Below, piece by piece: positions 21,646 to 34,181 of a DNA stretch of 64,000 bases (position 1 is its first letter; every line of letters starts with the position of its first letter). Source of the DNA: Cryptomeria japonica (taxonomy: Eukaryota > Streptophyta > Pinopsida > Cupressales > Cupressaceae); NCBI RefSeq assembly GCF_030272615.1, contig NC_081415.1, forward strand, positions 374,371,392 to 374,435,391, in the 5' to 3' direction. Both the position numbers and the translations under genes were made by a program. The notes beneath the pieces were generated by a model, which saw only the letters and a program-made list of their open reading frames with translations, made no database searches and was not told where the DNA came from.

Positions 21646-23272
21646 CATAAGACCCATGATTTGTTTTTATTTTTATATTTTTATGACTAGAAGGCCCAAC
21701 ACCCTCACTGAAGCATGCCACACTCCTGAGCTCTATAGTGTACCCCTCTTTATGGTCCCCAAGTAGAAGATAATCTCATATGCCCAATTAGTCTATGAAA
21801 GAATCATCATTTTAAAATGTGTCTAGTTGTAAAGATCCTTTTTGGTCCCAATCAATGAGTTGTGGGTTAACAAGTGGAAGACCATTGATTTTTTAAAAGT
21901 TAGTGGGAGTGAGAGTAAAGACACAATTGTCTTTAGGTATGTCAAGTTAATCATCGAGGTAATCGCTAGCACTCTCCTTATCTATCTCAATCATAAAAGA
22001 ATCCAATTTGACATCACTAGAAGTGCACTCAGCAAAGGGAGTCTTTACTCTACATGATTTCAACCTAGAACATAGAAACAAAGACTATTTGAGATCCTCA
22101 TAAGTTTTTCCTTTATCATTTTATTCTTGTGATGTAGACTCTAGAGTAGTTTGATCAGCCTTGAATTTTCTATTGAAATCTTCTTCCTCTGTGGGTTCAC
22201 CTTGTTCTCCAAATGTTTCAGTGAGCTCATAATCACTAGATGATTTATTTGAACCCCATTCCCATTCATTATAATTGGTGGAATAGTGTTTCTTTTGTTG
22301 ATAATTAGAGTCTATGATTTGCAATGCTCCTTTAGATTTGTGAGTACCTAATCTAAAAGGTATGAAACCAAGTCCTTTGGAGCAATGATTGTTGAATGCC
22401 AATTCTAGTTGCAAAGGTTGAGTGATACCTTCTTTTCTTAAGACAAGAGGGCTCTTACCATCATATCCAAATTTTTACAAGAACTTGAATCCTTTACCAT
22501 ACTTTTCACATGGTATCTTGATGTGATCTTGTGTATCCACTTTGGGTTATTTATAAAGTATTTTATAGAAGTCTTCTTCTTCCATCTCACCCCACTTTTC
22601 GAATATAGTAGGATCGCATTTTAGTGTAATGATATATACCTTTTTAGAAGGATGTGGTCATCCATACTCTTTTGGAGAATCCATTACTTGTCTTAGGTAC
22701 ATAGTTTGATTTAGAGTGTACTTGCCCATGCCTTTGTCTTGATATTTCCCTTTAATCTCACCTTTTTTTGACATTGAAGGTTTTAATGATTCAGGATCAA
22801 CATATGTGGATGATGGAGTTGCTTCTCTATTGATTGGTATTATTGTTTCTAGTTTTGTTCACAGGTTATTGCAATATATGAATGGATTTGGATCGCCATT
22901 AATAGTCACTTCAACTCCATTGTGTGCGAACTTGATACAATGATGATATTTAGAAGGAAAAAGTCTCATTTCATGGATCCATGGGCATCCCAAGAGTATA
23001 TTGTATGTGAGCTCTAAATCAAGGACTTGACATACCACATCTTTTGTGACTGGCCTAACTCTGAGAGGTAAAGTGACTGTGCCCTTGGATGACCACTCTT
23101 CATCATCATATGCTTATATGGTGATTGTATGTGTAGAATTCATAGCCTTTTCAGAATATTCCAATTGTTTAATAGTGTTCAATGTACAAATGTTTAGACC
23201 TCCTCCTCCATCTATCGACTCATTTTATTCAATTTTTATAGAGGTGCATTATGAGGCTAAGTTACAGATGTG
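21646..23272 (-). pseudogene. Protease region and protease-RT linker of element G
   Basis: Near 23215 the frame reads ESIDGGGGLNICTL, the retropepsin-like active-site region as found in plant gypsy elements (D-G-G in place of D-S/T-G). It is followed by LELTYNILLGCPWIHEMRLF (about 23000), the conserved C-terminal part of this protease. A long acidic and Lys-rich linker follows (22414-22121 is its cleanest piece). The upstream part of the domain lies on the other side of element B (29268-29504), so B split it. Confidence 0.75.
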
Positions 23273-23277
23273 TCATT

Positions 23278-23309
23278 TGTTGGAATCAAATGAGTGTTAA
23301 TTGCCAACA
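23278..23309 (-). repeat. Miniature 3' LTR of element B (32 bp)
   Basis: It retains only the two ends of the 921-bp 5' LTR: the outer start (minus strand TGTTGGCAATTAACACTCAT) and the last bases GATTCCAACA. On the plus strand AATC lies at the junction, and AATC is also found at both corresponding positions of the full LTR (after TGTTGG near 28350, and before AAATGAGTG near 29240). This points to a microhomology deletion of about 890 bp after insertion. The TSD is intact outside it. Confidence 0.85.
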
Positions 23310-23323
23310 ATCTCCCCCTTTGG
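23310..23323 (-). promoter_or_regulatory. Polypurine tract of element B
   Basis: On the minus strand, CCAAAGGGGGAGAT directly precedes TGTTGGC of the 3' LTR. A second tract of the same type (TTGATGTCAAAGGGTGAGG) lies near 23480-23505. Confidence 0.85.
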
Positions 23324-23571
23324 CATTTATGGCAACACTCATGTGAAAAATGACAATGGTTTCCATCTATCAGTTTCATTCTGAGACTGCTCCCCCTGAG
23401 CTAAATATCCATCTATGATCATGACCTGAAAAAAATACTCCATACCTCCATATCTCCCAATGCTAATAATATAGTTTTCACCTATACCTCACCCTTTGAC
23501 ATCAATGCCAAAAAAAAACCGAAAACTGGGACAAAGGATGAAAGACTGTACAAAGAATGTCCCAAAACACC

Positions 23572-26500
23572 TTACCAGAGCTTAATATATTTGAAAATTT
23601 CCAAATAGGCTTTCTCCAAAAGCTCTAGATAGGTATCCCAACCTGATTTGAGTGTGCCAAAAATAGATACAAGTCCATTAAGCATGTGAGCATATGACTC
23701 TTTATCCTTAAGTTCTATCGGTGTGGGCTTACCAACCATATCAATGCATTCCTTCTTATGTACACTCAATGAGTCCAACCAAGGACTCACCAAACTTCTA
23801 AGACCTTTAGCTCTCCTTATAATTTTATCTTTATCCCTCTCAAGAGCTGAAACTTGAGCTTCCAAAACCAAAATCTGTCCATCAATAGATGTAGTCAAAG
23901 AATTTGAGCCATCAAAAGAATTGACTATACCTACAATCTTCTCCTAAGTATCCTTAATCCTTTTATCTAAATTTGTTGAAAGTAAACCTCTGTTACAACA
24001 TACTATGTAAATATTAGTAAATTGCCTTAAGGCATTATCAATCAACTTCAGCTTATCATTAATCTCCTTCTTCTCTAACTCAAACATCTAATCAAATGTT
24101 GCTCTCTTAGCTTGTGTAAACCTCTCCAACACATGTCAATTTGATATCTTCTATAAAGATTGAAAGTACTTAGAAATGTGCTTTGTGATTGTTTTAATCT
24201 TACCAGATGGGCTTGCTCCTTTGTCAAAGTTGCACTCCAGGACAAGTCTGTGTAATATTGGGATTGATTGATTATTAACTCCTTTGTCCATAGATCCTTA
24301 CTTTATCATATTTTGTGCATCCATCATCACGAGCTCAGTAGAACTCATCTCAATTAAGCTCTTATGGTCTACCTTTTAGGTGTTGATTAACAACAATGAT
24401 GCACTCACTACCAGTTCCCTATCGGATTCCTCTTTCTTCTCCTCTGATGGTTTATTAACTTTTATAGCTTCCTCTTTTGTACCCATGGCTTCACCACTTG
24501 GTGCAATATCAGTTACTACCGGTTCCTCCTTATGAACTGTGACCTCAACTTGTACATTCTGATCTGAAGGACTATTGTCCTCAACATTAGTAACCTATAC
24601 ATTCTCTGAATCTACTGGTATCTCAACATTTGTGGGTATCACCTCTATGTCCTATACATTAGATTCTATCAAGGGCTCTATATCCAATATCCTAATATCC
24701 TTCAAAATTGTAGATGAGTCACCCATTATACCTTTACCTTTCCCCTCAACTAGGATGTCTGTAGTGTCAATTTTAGCCTTCGGTGAAGTATAGAAACTAG
24801 GGTTTTTAGCAAAGAATTGCCCATGCCTTGTGGTTCTCATTGATTATCTCATTAACCCTACCTAACATAATGCTAACTATCCTATGCTTGCTGTGAAATA
24901 TTTTCCTGTCTGTAACCTCAAGTGTCCTATCCAACTCCTCTGGAGTAATGGATCCACATATAGTTAACAACTCATGAATCTTTATCCACTTGTCCTCCTC
25001 CATAGTTGATAATCTTCTAGCATCAAAAATGTCATATAGTTGTGCCAGTATTTGATTTTCAATTTCCAACAAATCTTTCATATATATATCCAAATATAAT
25101 AAAATTGCTGCCTCAACTTCTCTTTGTTCATCATTATCTAAATGCTCATAATAAAATCGTACATTTTTTAACATACCATCCTTAGTAATTTCATCTACCA
25201 ATTCTGCACAAGTCCTAGGTGGAATAATAGTTACATTACTAGTAACAAGTGCAAGATCTATGTCATTCATCTTCTTTCTTCTTGTAGTACCAGATGGAGC
25301 AGAAGCTGTTTGAGATATTTCCTTTGGAGCTCTCTTTTGTGCCGGTACCTTGATTGTAACCTTCCTAACCGGTTGCTTCCTATCTTCCTCCTTAGTCTCT
25401 TCACCTTTCTTCCTCAATACCCTCTTGAATTCTAAGGGTGTGTCATCCTCAAATCCAGAGTTTGATGGAATAGGCTCAATAAATATTTTAGACTCTTTCC
25501 TCTTCGTTCCTTTTTTCGAAACAATGTCCATTAATGCCTTGATGTCCTGGGAAACCTATTCAACAAATTTTCTTGCCTTGCCCTACTGTTTCTCCCTCTT
25601 CTTGCAATTAAACTCAGTTTCAACCTCTTGCTTTTTCTGTTTTGCAGTACAAAAGGTTTTCTCATCTTCATCAATAGGTGCATCAATTAACATCTTTGCA
25701 TAAGCATCCAAAATCTGTGCATCAACTTCATAACCCATTTCTTCAATCCATATCTTCTTGAGCTTCACTTCTTCCATGAAGGTTTCATCCTTTTTAACCA
25801 TGAAGAATATGTTGGTTGAGTATTTATCAACAATTTACTTTGGAACCCTCTCTCTATAATTCATAGCCTTCTAAAATTCCTTTAAGTAACCCCATACCTT
25901 ATCATCTTGCTGACTATCCAATGTAGCAATAGATTGTTTTAGTTGTCTTCTTACCAAGATATAAAATGCCCACTGTCTCTTCCCAAAACTGAAAGTTTCA
26001 TTAATGAAAAATAGCATCAAAAAGAAAATAAGATTTCCATACTGGAATTTTCCCTTCTTCTCTCTTTAGATCTTCGCTAGGTTAATTAACAATTCATATA
26101 ACATCCATCCATAAAGATCTAACTTCTCATTTTCCCTCATGATCCTATGTGTTGTATAAATGTAGGAGCTAGAAATAGAGTTCAGATGGTTTGATTGAGT
26201 TACCTTGTATCCAATAATCATGCTATCAAATCTGATGTCTCTATTTGTGATGGTGCTAACCCTCATCGATCGCCACTCCGAAGTTGCACTAGTGAGCTTG
26301 TTAACCTGATCATTAGAAATATTCTTCTCTGGAAGCTGACCAATATGCGACAAACTGGTGATGGAATTAATGGCCTCCTTTGAGATCTTATAAGGTCTGT
26401 CCAACCAGATAAATTCTCCATGCACTCTACTCAAAACATATCTGACAATCTCTTCCTCAAATTTAGGAATATCCAGAATGTTGGTAAACCCTAGATCCTT

Positions 26501-26830
26501 AATGTGCTTGTACTCGAGCTTGATCTTTCCAGGATCTCCCATCAACTTTCCCATATACATGCTCTTAATATCACTAGCTCCCAAATCCTCAATGCGGTAG
26601 TGAATGTATGCTCTAGCATCTTCCACATATACAACTCCTTTCAAGATATGGGAAAAAGTGCCAACCGAATCATCCAAAGTGGCAATATGCAAAAATCATT
26701 TGAAAATTGGCCTAGGACAATCCTTTACCTCAACAATAGTAGAATTTGCAATAAAAGTGGGTGCAAAGGATGATCTCACTTCCATGATGAAAGATAATTT
26801 TGATAAGTACCTAAGAAATAGTTGCCGGTG
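23572..26830 (-). pseudogene. ORF2 of element B: long protein of unknown function, conserved in element A
   Basis: Pieces at 26692-26066, 25801-25583, 25531-24806, 24840-24652 and 23898-23572 form one broken ORF of about 1,080 codons. Shared with element A are DDSVGTFSHILKGVVYVEDA, then YVLSRVHGEFIWLD, KKDETFMEEV with MGYEVDAQILDAYAKMLIDA, a Lys-rich linker, LLYLDIYMKDLLEIENQ, an acidic and Thr/Pro-rich linker, and a terminal coiled coil starting GQILVLEAQVSALERDKDK. Conservation across several hundred residues, with different decay in each copy, implies the ORF was functional in a common ancestor. It has no known enzymatic motif. It lies downstream of gag, in the place of pol. Confidence 0.72.
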
Positions 26831-27270
26831 AAACCCTAAAGAACTCTTCTGATTGCTGGTGAAATTGCTGAAGAAGATATCAATTGCACTGAATTGCCTT
26901 AGACTCGCTATAAATTGCTCTGAATCTATTTGATTGCAAAGTGATTAGAAATGAAGTGGATTCAACCTTTTAACCTCCAAGATACCCTAATCCATCATTG
27001 ATATGAATGACTTCCAGTGAAAGATACCGGATCTCGCTCGAACATCTCCATGATGGATAAGCATTTCCAATGTCTGGAACATCTTCTAGAACCTCTTCTT
27101 GGGGCTTAAGAAGTATTATCATGAATTTCTCCTACCCTTAAGGCATCTGCCTCAGTTACCAGATGAGCTTCCTACTGGTGTAGGAGCAACCTCCTTTGTC
27201 GGTTGAGTAACCAGAGGTTTTCCATCTGCTGATTGTTCATCTGACTTCTTGACCCATTTCTTGATATGAT
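26831..27270 (-). other. Spacer between gag and ORF2 of element B
   Basis: About 440 bp without an open frame or recognised motif. It corresponds to 11931-12286 of element A. Confidence 0.4.
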
Positions 27271-28320
27271 CTTGCTAGATTTCATTGACCTTCTCTTTTC
27301 CTTTACCATTTGATCTTTCATTGGTAACTGATGGATTTCTACTTCTACAAAATTTAGCTATGTGTCCAACCTTGTTGCATGCATAACATGTAATATTGTT
27401 CTTTTGAATTGCTTTGCTAAAACCAGTATAATTGCTTGACCTGCACTGATTAGCCATATGTCCAAATTTTCCACATGCATAGCATTTAACATTCATTCTG
27501 AAATCTTCTGTCTTATGACCATACTTATTGCATTTATAACATTGATCAAGAGCAGACTTATAGTTCTGATTTGCTCTATTTCTACATTTCCTAGCCATGT
27601 GACCAAATTTAATACAAACAAAGCATCTACCATTAAATTTGTAAGCATTAAGCTGCCTTACTAGTGCCTTCTAGTTTTGATATTCATTAGCAGTACCGGA
27701 GCTCTGACCTTGTTCAAATCCAAGTCCACTAGAATCTCCATTCTGTCTTTGACTTTTCAATAATTCATCAAGCTATGTTGAACTAAGCTTGAATTTTTCT
27801 TTGTACTCACTTGCAGAAGTTAGATCATCTCTTAGAATTATCATTTGTCTCTCAAGTTCTTGTTCTTTACTCTGGGATTGCACTAAGTCTGTTCTCAACA
27901 TATCATTTTCATGAACCAACCAGATGCATTCTTTAGATTTATCTTTCAGAGATCTCCCAAGGTTTTCTTCATTCATCTTCTGGTCTTCAATCTCCTTTGG
28001 CATCCTCATAGTTAGGGCTTGCATTTCATTCCTCATGACCATGTTCTCCTAACTTGGCTTCTGACATCTTTCATTAAGGGCATCTTTCTCATCATCATCC
28101 TAATTTTGCAGAAGTTACTTCCTCCTAGATTTAATAGATGACAACCTCTCCTTTAGGATAAGAATGAATTCCTGAGAAAAAATTAATTCATCTTGTAACT
28201 TCAAGTTCTTCATCCTTTTAACATCATAGTATTCAAGTGCTACCTCAATTTGCTTCTCTAAACTCATAACCATGGATTCTGGATTTAGGGTCTCCCTCAA
28301 GCTGTTAAATTTCTTTTGAG
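27271..28320 (-). pseudogene. Gag-like coiled-coil protein with four zinc knuckles (element B)
   Basis: The first part (28320-27773) is coiled coil, with segments such as LVHENDMLRTDLVQSQSKEQ. The C-terminal part holds four CCHC knuckles in a row: CFVCIKFGHMARKC (about 27630-27590), CYKCNKYGHKTEDF (last Cys lost), CYACGKFGHMANQC and CYACNKVGHIAKFC. The protein would bind nucleic acid and assemble particles. Four knuckles are more than the single one in many Copia gags. Stops separate the coiled coil into pieces. The arrangement matches element A. Confidence 0.8.
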
Positions 28321-28326
28321 GAACAA

Positions 28327-28339
28327 GGCTTTGATACCA
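28327..28339 (-). promoter_or_regulatory. Primer binding site of element B (initiator Met tRNA)
   Basis: The minus strand reads TGGTATCAAAGCC, one change from the standard site, two bases inside the 5' LTR end at 28342. Confidence 0.88.
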
Positions 28340-28341
28340 AT

Positions 28342-29262
28342 TGTTGGAATCCAAGAACACTGAGAGGGGGGGGAATCAGTGTTCTATTGGAATGATCAAT
28401 TTTAACCTTATTAAAACATGCATTCACCAACTGGTAAAATGGTACATATATAAATGAAAGAAGTAAAGCAATTAATAAGCCAATCACACAAATGAATACC
28501 ATAACAAAAATAATTATATGTGGAAAACCTCAAAGAGGAAAAACCACGGTGGGATTTGCCACCCACAATATCAATCCACTGGCCATATGAAAAGATATTA
28601 CAAAATATAGGGGCATGCACTTGCAAGAAGGCTTACAACCTAGAGCACACTACTCATCACAAAGGAGTCTCACTTACTACAATTACTCTGAATAAGAAAA
28701 CATAAAATTGAACTCATAAACTGCATCTGTTATGCCTGATAGAGTTCTGGTTCAAGCTTTGTCTGTTATGGTTCTAAACCCCTAAAGCCTTACTAGAATA
28801 AACTCTTACATAATTAATATTCCTTGCATTACAAATATCACTCTCATATATCTCATAGCCTCACATATCTCTCATATCTTACATAACACAAAATGATCTA
28901 ATCAACTGACCTATATACCTTTACAATCCTTCATGCCTTATGTCAGCTTACATAGATAATTACAAAATTGAGTATACATGTCGGCTCAATTACATATATA
29001 CATGAATATCAAAATCAATTGCCAATTTCTAGATCTCCCAAATGATGCCAGCCTCTAATACCTGTAACCTGATGAAGTCATGTCGGCCTACAATGCAAGT
29101 ACCCATAGAGTTCCTCCTACTGGTGAAGATACCTTTCGGTACTGGTGCCGATGTCAATGAAGTATCTGCTGGTAAACAATTAAACCAAAATATGAAAGAC
29201 GAAACATGTTGCCATCAATGACAACATATTGAAACCAATCAAATGAGTGTCAATTGCCAACA
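28342..29262 (-). repeat. 5' LTR of element B (921 bp)
   Basis: On the minus strand it starts TGTTGGCAATTGACACTC and ends GGATTCCAACA. It contains the C-tract TTCCCCCCCCTCTCAGTG near 28370 and the shared GGTTTTTCC block near 28545. The partner 3' LTR has collapsed to 32 bp, so LTR divergence cannot date this insertion. Confidence 0.88.
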
Positions 29263-29267
29263 TCATT

Positions 29268-29504
29268 GGCTTCTGTGAATGTAAGGCTATGCAGAACAAA
29301 AAGGTCTACATTCATATCAGTGGGTACGAAGGTCTCTCTCAATACTTTATCAAGAATGGCCTTATGTGAAGGGGATATGCGCAAAAGCTCAAGGATGGAA
29401 TTAAGGGCGGGTATTTTCCATAGCTGATCTACAAGGTCATACTCATTCTTGGTAGATGAAGAGGTTGTGGTCTTGGATGGAACGTCTTGTAAGGTGACTT
29501 TACC
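29268..29504 (-). pseudogene. Gag-protease junction of element G
   Basis: In frame with the gag piece to its right, it reads LWKIPALNSILELLRISPSH and AILDKVLRETFVPTDMNVDL, the conserved lead-in to the protease of Tat-type elements. It stops at element B's TSD (29263-29267) and resumes at 23272. An in-frame TAA at 29505 separates it from gag. Confidence 0.72.
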
Positions 29505-31742
29505 TTAATGGGTTGTGACATTACATTGAGAGGTTTCATTTTTGGAAGATGAGGAAGATGGTCCAATGCCTTTCAAAATAAATTTACTTGTTTGGGTAGA
29601 ACCTTTGAGATTTTTGTCCTTTATGATATTGGTCGAAACATGATTGTCCATTGAAATGTGATTAATAGTAGAATCATAATCATAGGGCGTCCTGGTATAA
29701 TTAGCTTGATTATCTATAGTTTTGGCTTTTCCTTTATCATGTTTAGGAAATGGCTCCTTGAACATCGCATGCTCTTCATTGGAGGTATGCCCATCAACTT
29801 TTATTTCACCTTTGTCAATGAGATCATGTATGATATTCTTTAATCTATGACAATTTCTAGTTAAATGCCCTTTGCTCTTATGATATTCGCAATATTCATC
29901 ATCATTCCACCAATTTGGATTTACTTTTGGATCATATGGTGGGTTATCTAATAGTGTTATATTGTTTGTCACTAACTTCTTGCATGTTGTTTCAATTGTT
30001 TCTCCCAATGGAGTGTATTTTCTTCAAGGTTTTGATTGCCTTTGATTGTTCACTTAATTTTTCATATTAGAAGAACTTGCATTGAGTAAAGTTATCTTAG
30101 GTTGCACAAAATTTGCATCTACCACCCCATCGTTGACTATGTTCTTATTCTTGTTCCAAAAGTAGGGTTTTTCTTTCCCATTTGATTCCTCTTTGTTCTC
30201 TTTGAATATCTCTATGACACCTTGTTCAATAAGGACTCTTTCTATTGCCATTCTTTTCTCAATGACCTCTTTGAAGGTAGACAAACAAGATTTTCTTAGC
30301 TCATATCTGATATCCTTGTTGATGTTTTAAGTGAATATTTCTACGATTTGTTTTTGTGATATATCTCAAGAGAATCAACTAGCAAGACCTCTCCATCACT
30401 GTAAAAATGAAGAGAAAGATTCCCCATTGTTCTGCTAAGTATTGCACAAGGTAGTTACTGACACATGTATTTCAATGTTATATGAGTAGTGTTGTATGAA
30501 AGCCTCTACTAAATCACCCCATGAATTAATCCTATGTGGAAGTTGAGAAAACCATTCCATTGCTTGTTCACCTAAGATTTGTGGAAACAATCTCATCAAG
30601 TATGTTTCTTCTCCTGCTACCTCAATGCAAGCTGTGAAAAATTGTCTTATGTGTGCCTTAGGGTCCCCTTTTCCTTTGTACTTATCAAATTTTGGTGTCA
30701 CAAAATGTGGAGGGAATGAAGGCATTAGAATGCTTCTATCAAATGGATAAGGACATATGTCCTTTATTGTATATTGTTGCTTTGGTGTATTCATGTCCGC
30801 CAATTGCTTTTGCAAATCCTTGATTTGTTGTTGCAAGTCATTCTTGAGTGGTGTCTTTTCTCTTTGAGCTATTCCCATGCCTGAGCCACTGGGTGGAGGA
30901 GGAGGGATATAATGCATGTATGGATGGTATTGATCATAGATGTGTTCATATGGAGGAGGAACATAGTTATAGCTTGTATATGGACCACTTGGTATGGTGT
31001 TGTAATGAGGAGAACTAGGTCTAGGTTGATACATGTCATGAACATAAAGATGAGAGGTATCATAAGAGTGATCTTGAGTATTGCCCCCAAATCTAACATG
31101 GGGTCTCCTCGTGTCATGGTTTTGAATATTCACTTGAGTGTAATTTTATGCATTGGTATGATCTTGGGTATCATCATGAGCATGTGTGGTGGTAGTTCTC
31201 CTCCATGGGAAAGGACGACTGTAGGGTTGTTCATGGGAGGTTCTATCATAACTGGCATGAGATTAAGTGTATGTGTTTGGAATTTTAGGTTTTTTAAATA
31301 GGGAGGAAGGTGACTCAAGAATGAGATTCTCTCTCCTATTACCACCATTATTGGGCCTCCTAAGCCTTGTATTAGCTATATTTGTTTGATTTGTGTCATC
31401 CTCCAAAATTTGTGACATATCAAAATCATAGGGTAGTCTTATTCCACTTTGTGACATAACTTGTAGGAAATATTGTCTATCCCTCTTCATTATTTCTTGA
31501 AACAATTTATTAAAATGGGGATCCATGATAGTTTCCTCATCTATTGTAGAATCCATAGATACATTGTCATTTTCATCATCATTTCCATTATTGTTGTCAT
31601 TGTTGTCATAGTCTAGTATATTACTACGATTGTCAAATGGATTGTAAAACTCATCTCCATCAAACTCATAAGTACTCATGCTTAAAGACCTTAAATCTTC
31701 TTTGGATTCCCTTCTAGACCTTTGTGAATGGGGCTCAACCAT
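29505..31742 (-). pseudogene. Gag of element G
   Basis: The N-terminal piece (31742-31263, 159 aa) is acidic and Asn-rich, with FQEIMKRDRQYFLQVM. The middle piece (31133-30435) has a Tyr/Pro-rich stretch, then the retrotransposon capsid domain with TPKFDKYKGKGDPKAHIRQF, GEQAMEWFSQLP and WGDLVEAFIQHY. Next are STFKEVIEKRMAIERVLIEQ (30284-30054) and the C-terminal piece with a zinc-knuckle-like CEYHKSKGHLTRNC (about 29890). The first two pieces share one frame with a stop at 31263. This is the structural protein of the element; domain order and composition are those of plant Tat-type gag. Confidence 0.82.
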
Positions 31743-32687
31743 GGACTAAAGTCTTGACCAAAATGAAAGGTAGTATGAAAATGCAAAGACTATGGAAGAC
31801 CAAGAGGTGAATGAAGTGTAGATGAATCTAGGGTAAACTTGCAATGTCCAAGAGTGTAATACCAAAGTATGTTTGTTTTTAGAGTAAGGTGTTTCTTCCA
31901 AAGAGATGATGGATCTCTTGATGAGGTAAGTTGACCTTGACTCAAGAAGATCAAATGAGACCCTAAGATGATAGATCTTGATACAGGAATTACCTAGTGT
32001 TGTGTTGTAGTATGTTTGCAAAGTTTGATGAAGACAAGAATAGTAACCTTTTAAATCAAATTTGGAAATAATGTATGAGAGAAATGCAAATGAAGTGAAA
32101 TGATGGACCATGTGTGACCAAGACGGGTTGACTAAAGAATCAAGCCCTATAGGAGGCAACCTTAGAATCTCTTTAAATCTAAAAACTTAAGTCCCTTTTG
32201 TTCTTGACAAATCTTTTGTAATTTCTCAACTTTGAACACATACACATTTTTAACAAACCCAGACGTGATTTCTGATCCCAGATGCAGTTATAGTAAACAC
32301 AAACACAATGATTTTGGTGATAATGATAATTTTAACTTGAATGTCAAAGACACAATTATTCTCTGGACAGACATGATTTCTTAACACGTACATGATTCAA
32401 ACTGACACAAACATGATTTAAATTTTTTCTCTGGGAAATGTGATAGTATACTTTTTTTATATCCAAACATGATTCTTCTTTACATAGACACGATTTCTTG
32501 ACACAGACGCGGTTCTAAAAATATTTTGCAATTTTGTCCAATTATTAAATTATTTAATGTGACCAAATCTCAATGTTTTAACTTTTAGTGGTAGGAAAGC
32601 ACAACATAACAAGGAAGACCCAATGTGTGAAGGTGTTTTTGTCCAAAAATGATAAAGTGTTTCAATTTCAAGTGTGTTTTTTAAATG
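31743..32687 (-). other. Leader region of element G, inner part
   Basis: Untranslated sequence between gag and element C. It contains CAGACGTGATTTC, CAGACATGATTTC, ACACAGACGCGG and similar motifs near 32264, 32372, 32408, 32465, 32485 and 32505, which are reverse-complement relatives of the 4005-4262 array. No ORF is convincing. Confidence 0.5.
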
Positions 32688-33927
32688 TGTTAGAATCTCA
32701 GAAATGGGAGAAAAACTGAGAGGGGGGGGGGTGAATCAGTTTTCCACAAATTAAACAATTAATGCAGATTATAAACCATTTACCAGAGCACAATATAAAC
32801 AACATAGTGAAAGATAAAGCATGAAAGAACATATCACACAACACCAATATTTTGACGTAGAAAAATCGGTAAAGGTAAAAACCATGGTGGGATACCTGAC
32901 CCACAGTCAGATAATACTTCTACAACAATATGTGAAATAATTACAATGGGGATTGCACTTGCAATCAGGCCAACCGCCTAGAGTTCACTTCTCATCACAA
33001 AAGTGAAGTCTCACTGACTTACATAAACATTGGACTACAATACGGAGAAAATTAATTGTGAAAGTAGCATCTCCTAATGCTTGATACAGTTTTGATTAAG
33101 CACATATGTCTGCCCTATAACTCTAAATTGTTCACAACCCTTCATTGAATGATATATCTTTATTCGCACAATTACCTCTCTCTAATAATGTAGACATAAC
33201 CATACCATACCATCCTCTACAAATTACATGAATATATCACCTATATATAAAGATCATCAACCTTGATAACAAGATCGACTAAACCCTAAACACATAAACA
33301 ATAATTACAAAAATTTCATCACATGATACCACCTGACCAATATTATGAATTATATTACATAGCATGGTCCTAATTCAAATTCCCAAACAATTTTATCCAC
33401 TGAAAATTTTGCTAAGATCAATATCAACACGTTTCACCAACCAGTAGAAACCCTTAGTGCAAATAACACAGAATAACCAACTGGATCCAAATAGGACCAC
33501 CAAATCATCACACCAGCCAATGCGGATCCACCAAACAATTAGGACACAATCAAGAACACCTTCAACATGTTAGGAACCATTTCTATAAGTTGAACCAAAA
33601 TCAGTTAACCAAATCATTGAATATCACCAATTGGTAAAGCCAACTGGTACCAAGAAATATCAACCAGTAATCCGAAACATAAGAGATAGCTTCTGGAGCA
33701 CCAAATCATGAACCAACTAAATGTGACAAGCATATAACCATCCTGAATAACCATCCAAAATGAAAATAATCAATATGATCATACCAGATCAGAATCACTA
33801 ATAACCAAGTCCAATCGGAACAAGAACCAACCGGGATAGCAGTAACCAACCGGGATAGAACCATATCCAACCGAAGCATAGTTTTGACATCAATGACAAC
33901 ACAATAAATTTAAACATATTTCCAACA
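32688..33927 (-). repeat. 3' LTR of element C (1240 bp)
   Basis: On the minus strand it runs from TGTTGGAAATATG to GAGATTCTAACA. It has the C-tract TTCACCCCCCCCCTCTCAG near 32725 and the GGTTTTTACC-like block near 32880. A PPT-like CCAAAGAGGGATGT (33941-33928) precedes it. Its first 200 bp match 36033-36232. Confidence 0.85.
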
Positions 33928-33941
33928 ACATCCCTCTTTGG

Positions 33942-34181
33942 CATTGATGGCAACATTGAATGTGAAAAACATCCAAATACTAAGGAATGCCAACAATCTC
34001 CCCAAACAATCAAGAACCAACTAAATATCTCCCCCCCTAAGATTTTTTTTTTTTCACATGAACACCATCTCCCCCTTTGACATAAATAACAAAGGGCTCA
34101 TGCCAAACCAAATAGCTGACTACTCCCCCTGAATAGCAACATCATCCCATCAACCTGAATCATAAGATATTTCTGATAAGC
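33942..34181 (-). other. 3' non-coding region of element C with repeated PPT-like tracts
   Basis: On the minus strand there are several G-rich purine tracts (near 33995, 34036, 34066-34078 and 34130). One is GTCAAAGGGGGAGATGG, the multi-PPT pattern of Sirevirus-like elements. Confidence 0.6.

Larger units (their letters stand above)
23278..29262 (-). mobile_element. Element B: non-autonomous Copia-type LTR element with gag and ORF2
   Basis: This is a minus-strand element with 5' LTR at 29262-28342, primer site at 28339-28327, gag-like ORF (28320-27275), ORF2 (26830-23572), polypurine tract (23323-23310) and a 32-bp miniature 3' LTR (23309-23278). The TSDs are a perfect TCATT (23273-23277 and 29263-29267). 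It interrupts the protease region of G. No pol motif is present. Both ORFs correspond segment by segment to those of element A, at a divergence that suggests a different subfamily rather than a recent copy. Confidence 0.88.

Noticed and set aside
30912-31301. Plus-strand 129-aa open frame
   Set aside because: It is the shadow of the Tyr/Pro-rich region of G gag, with no recognisable motif.
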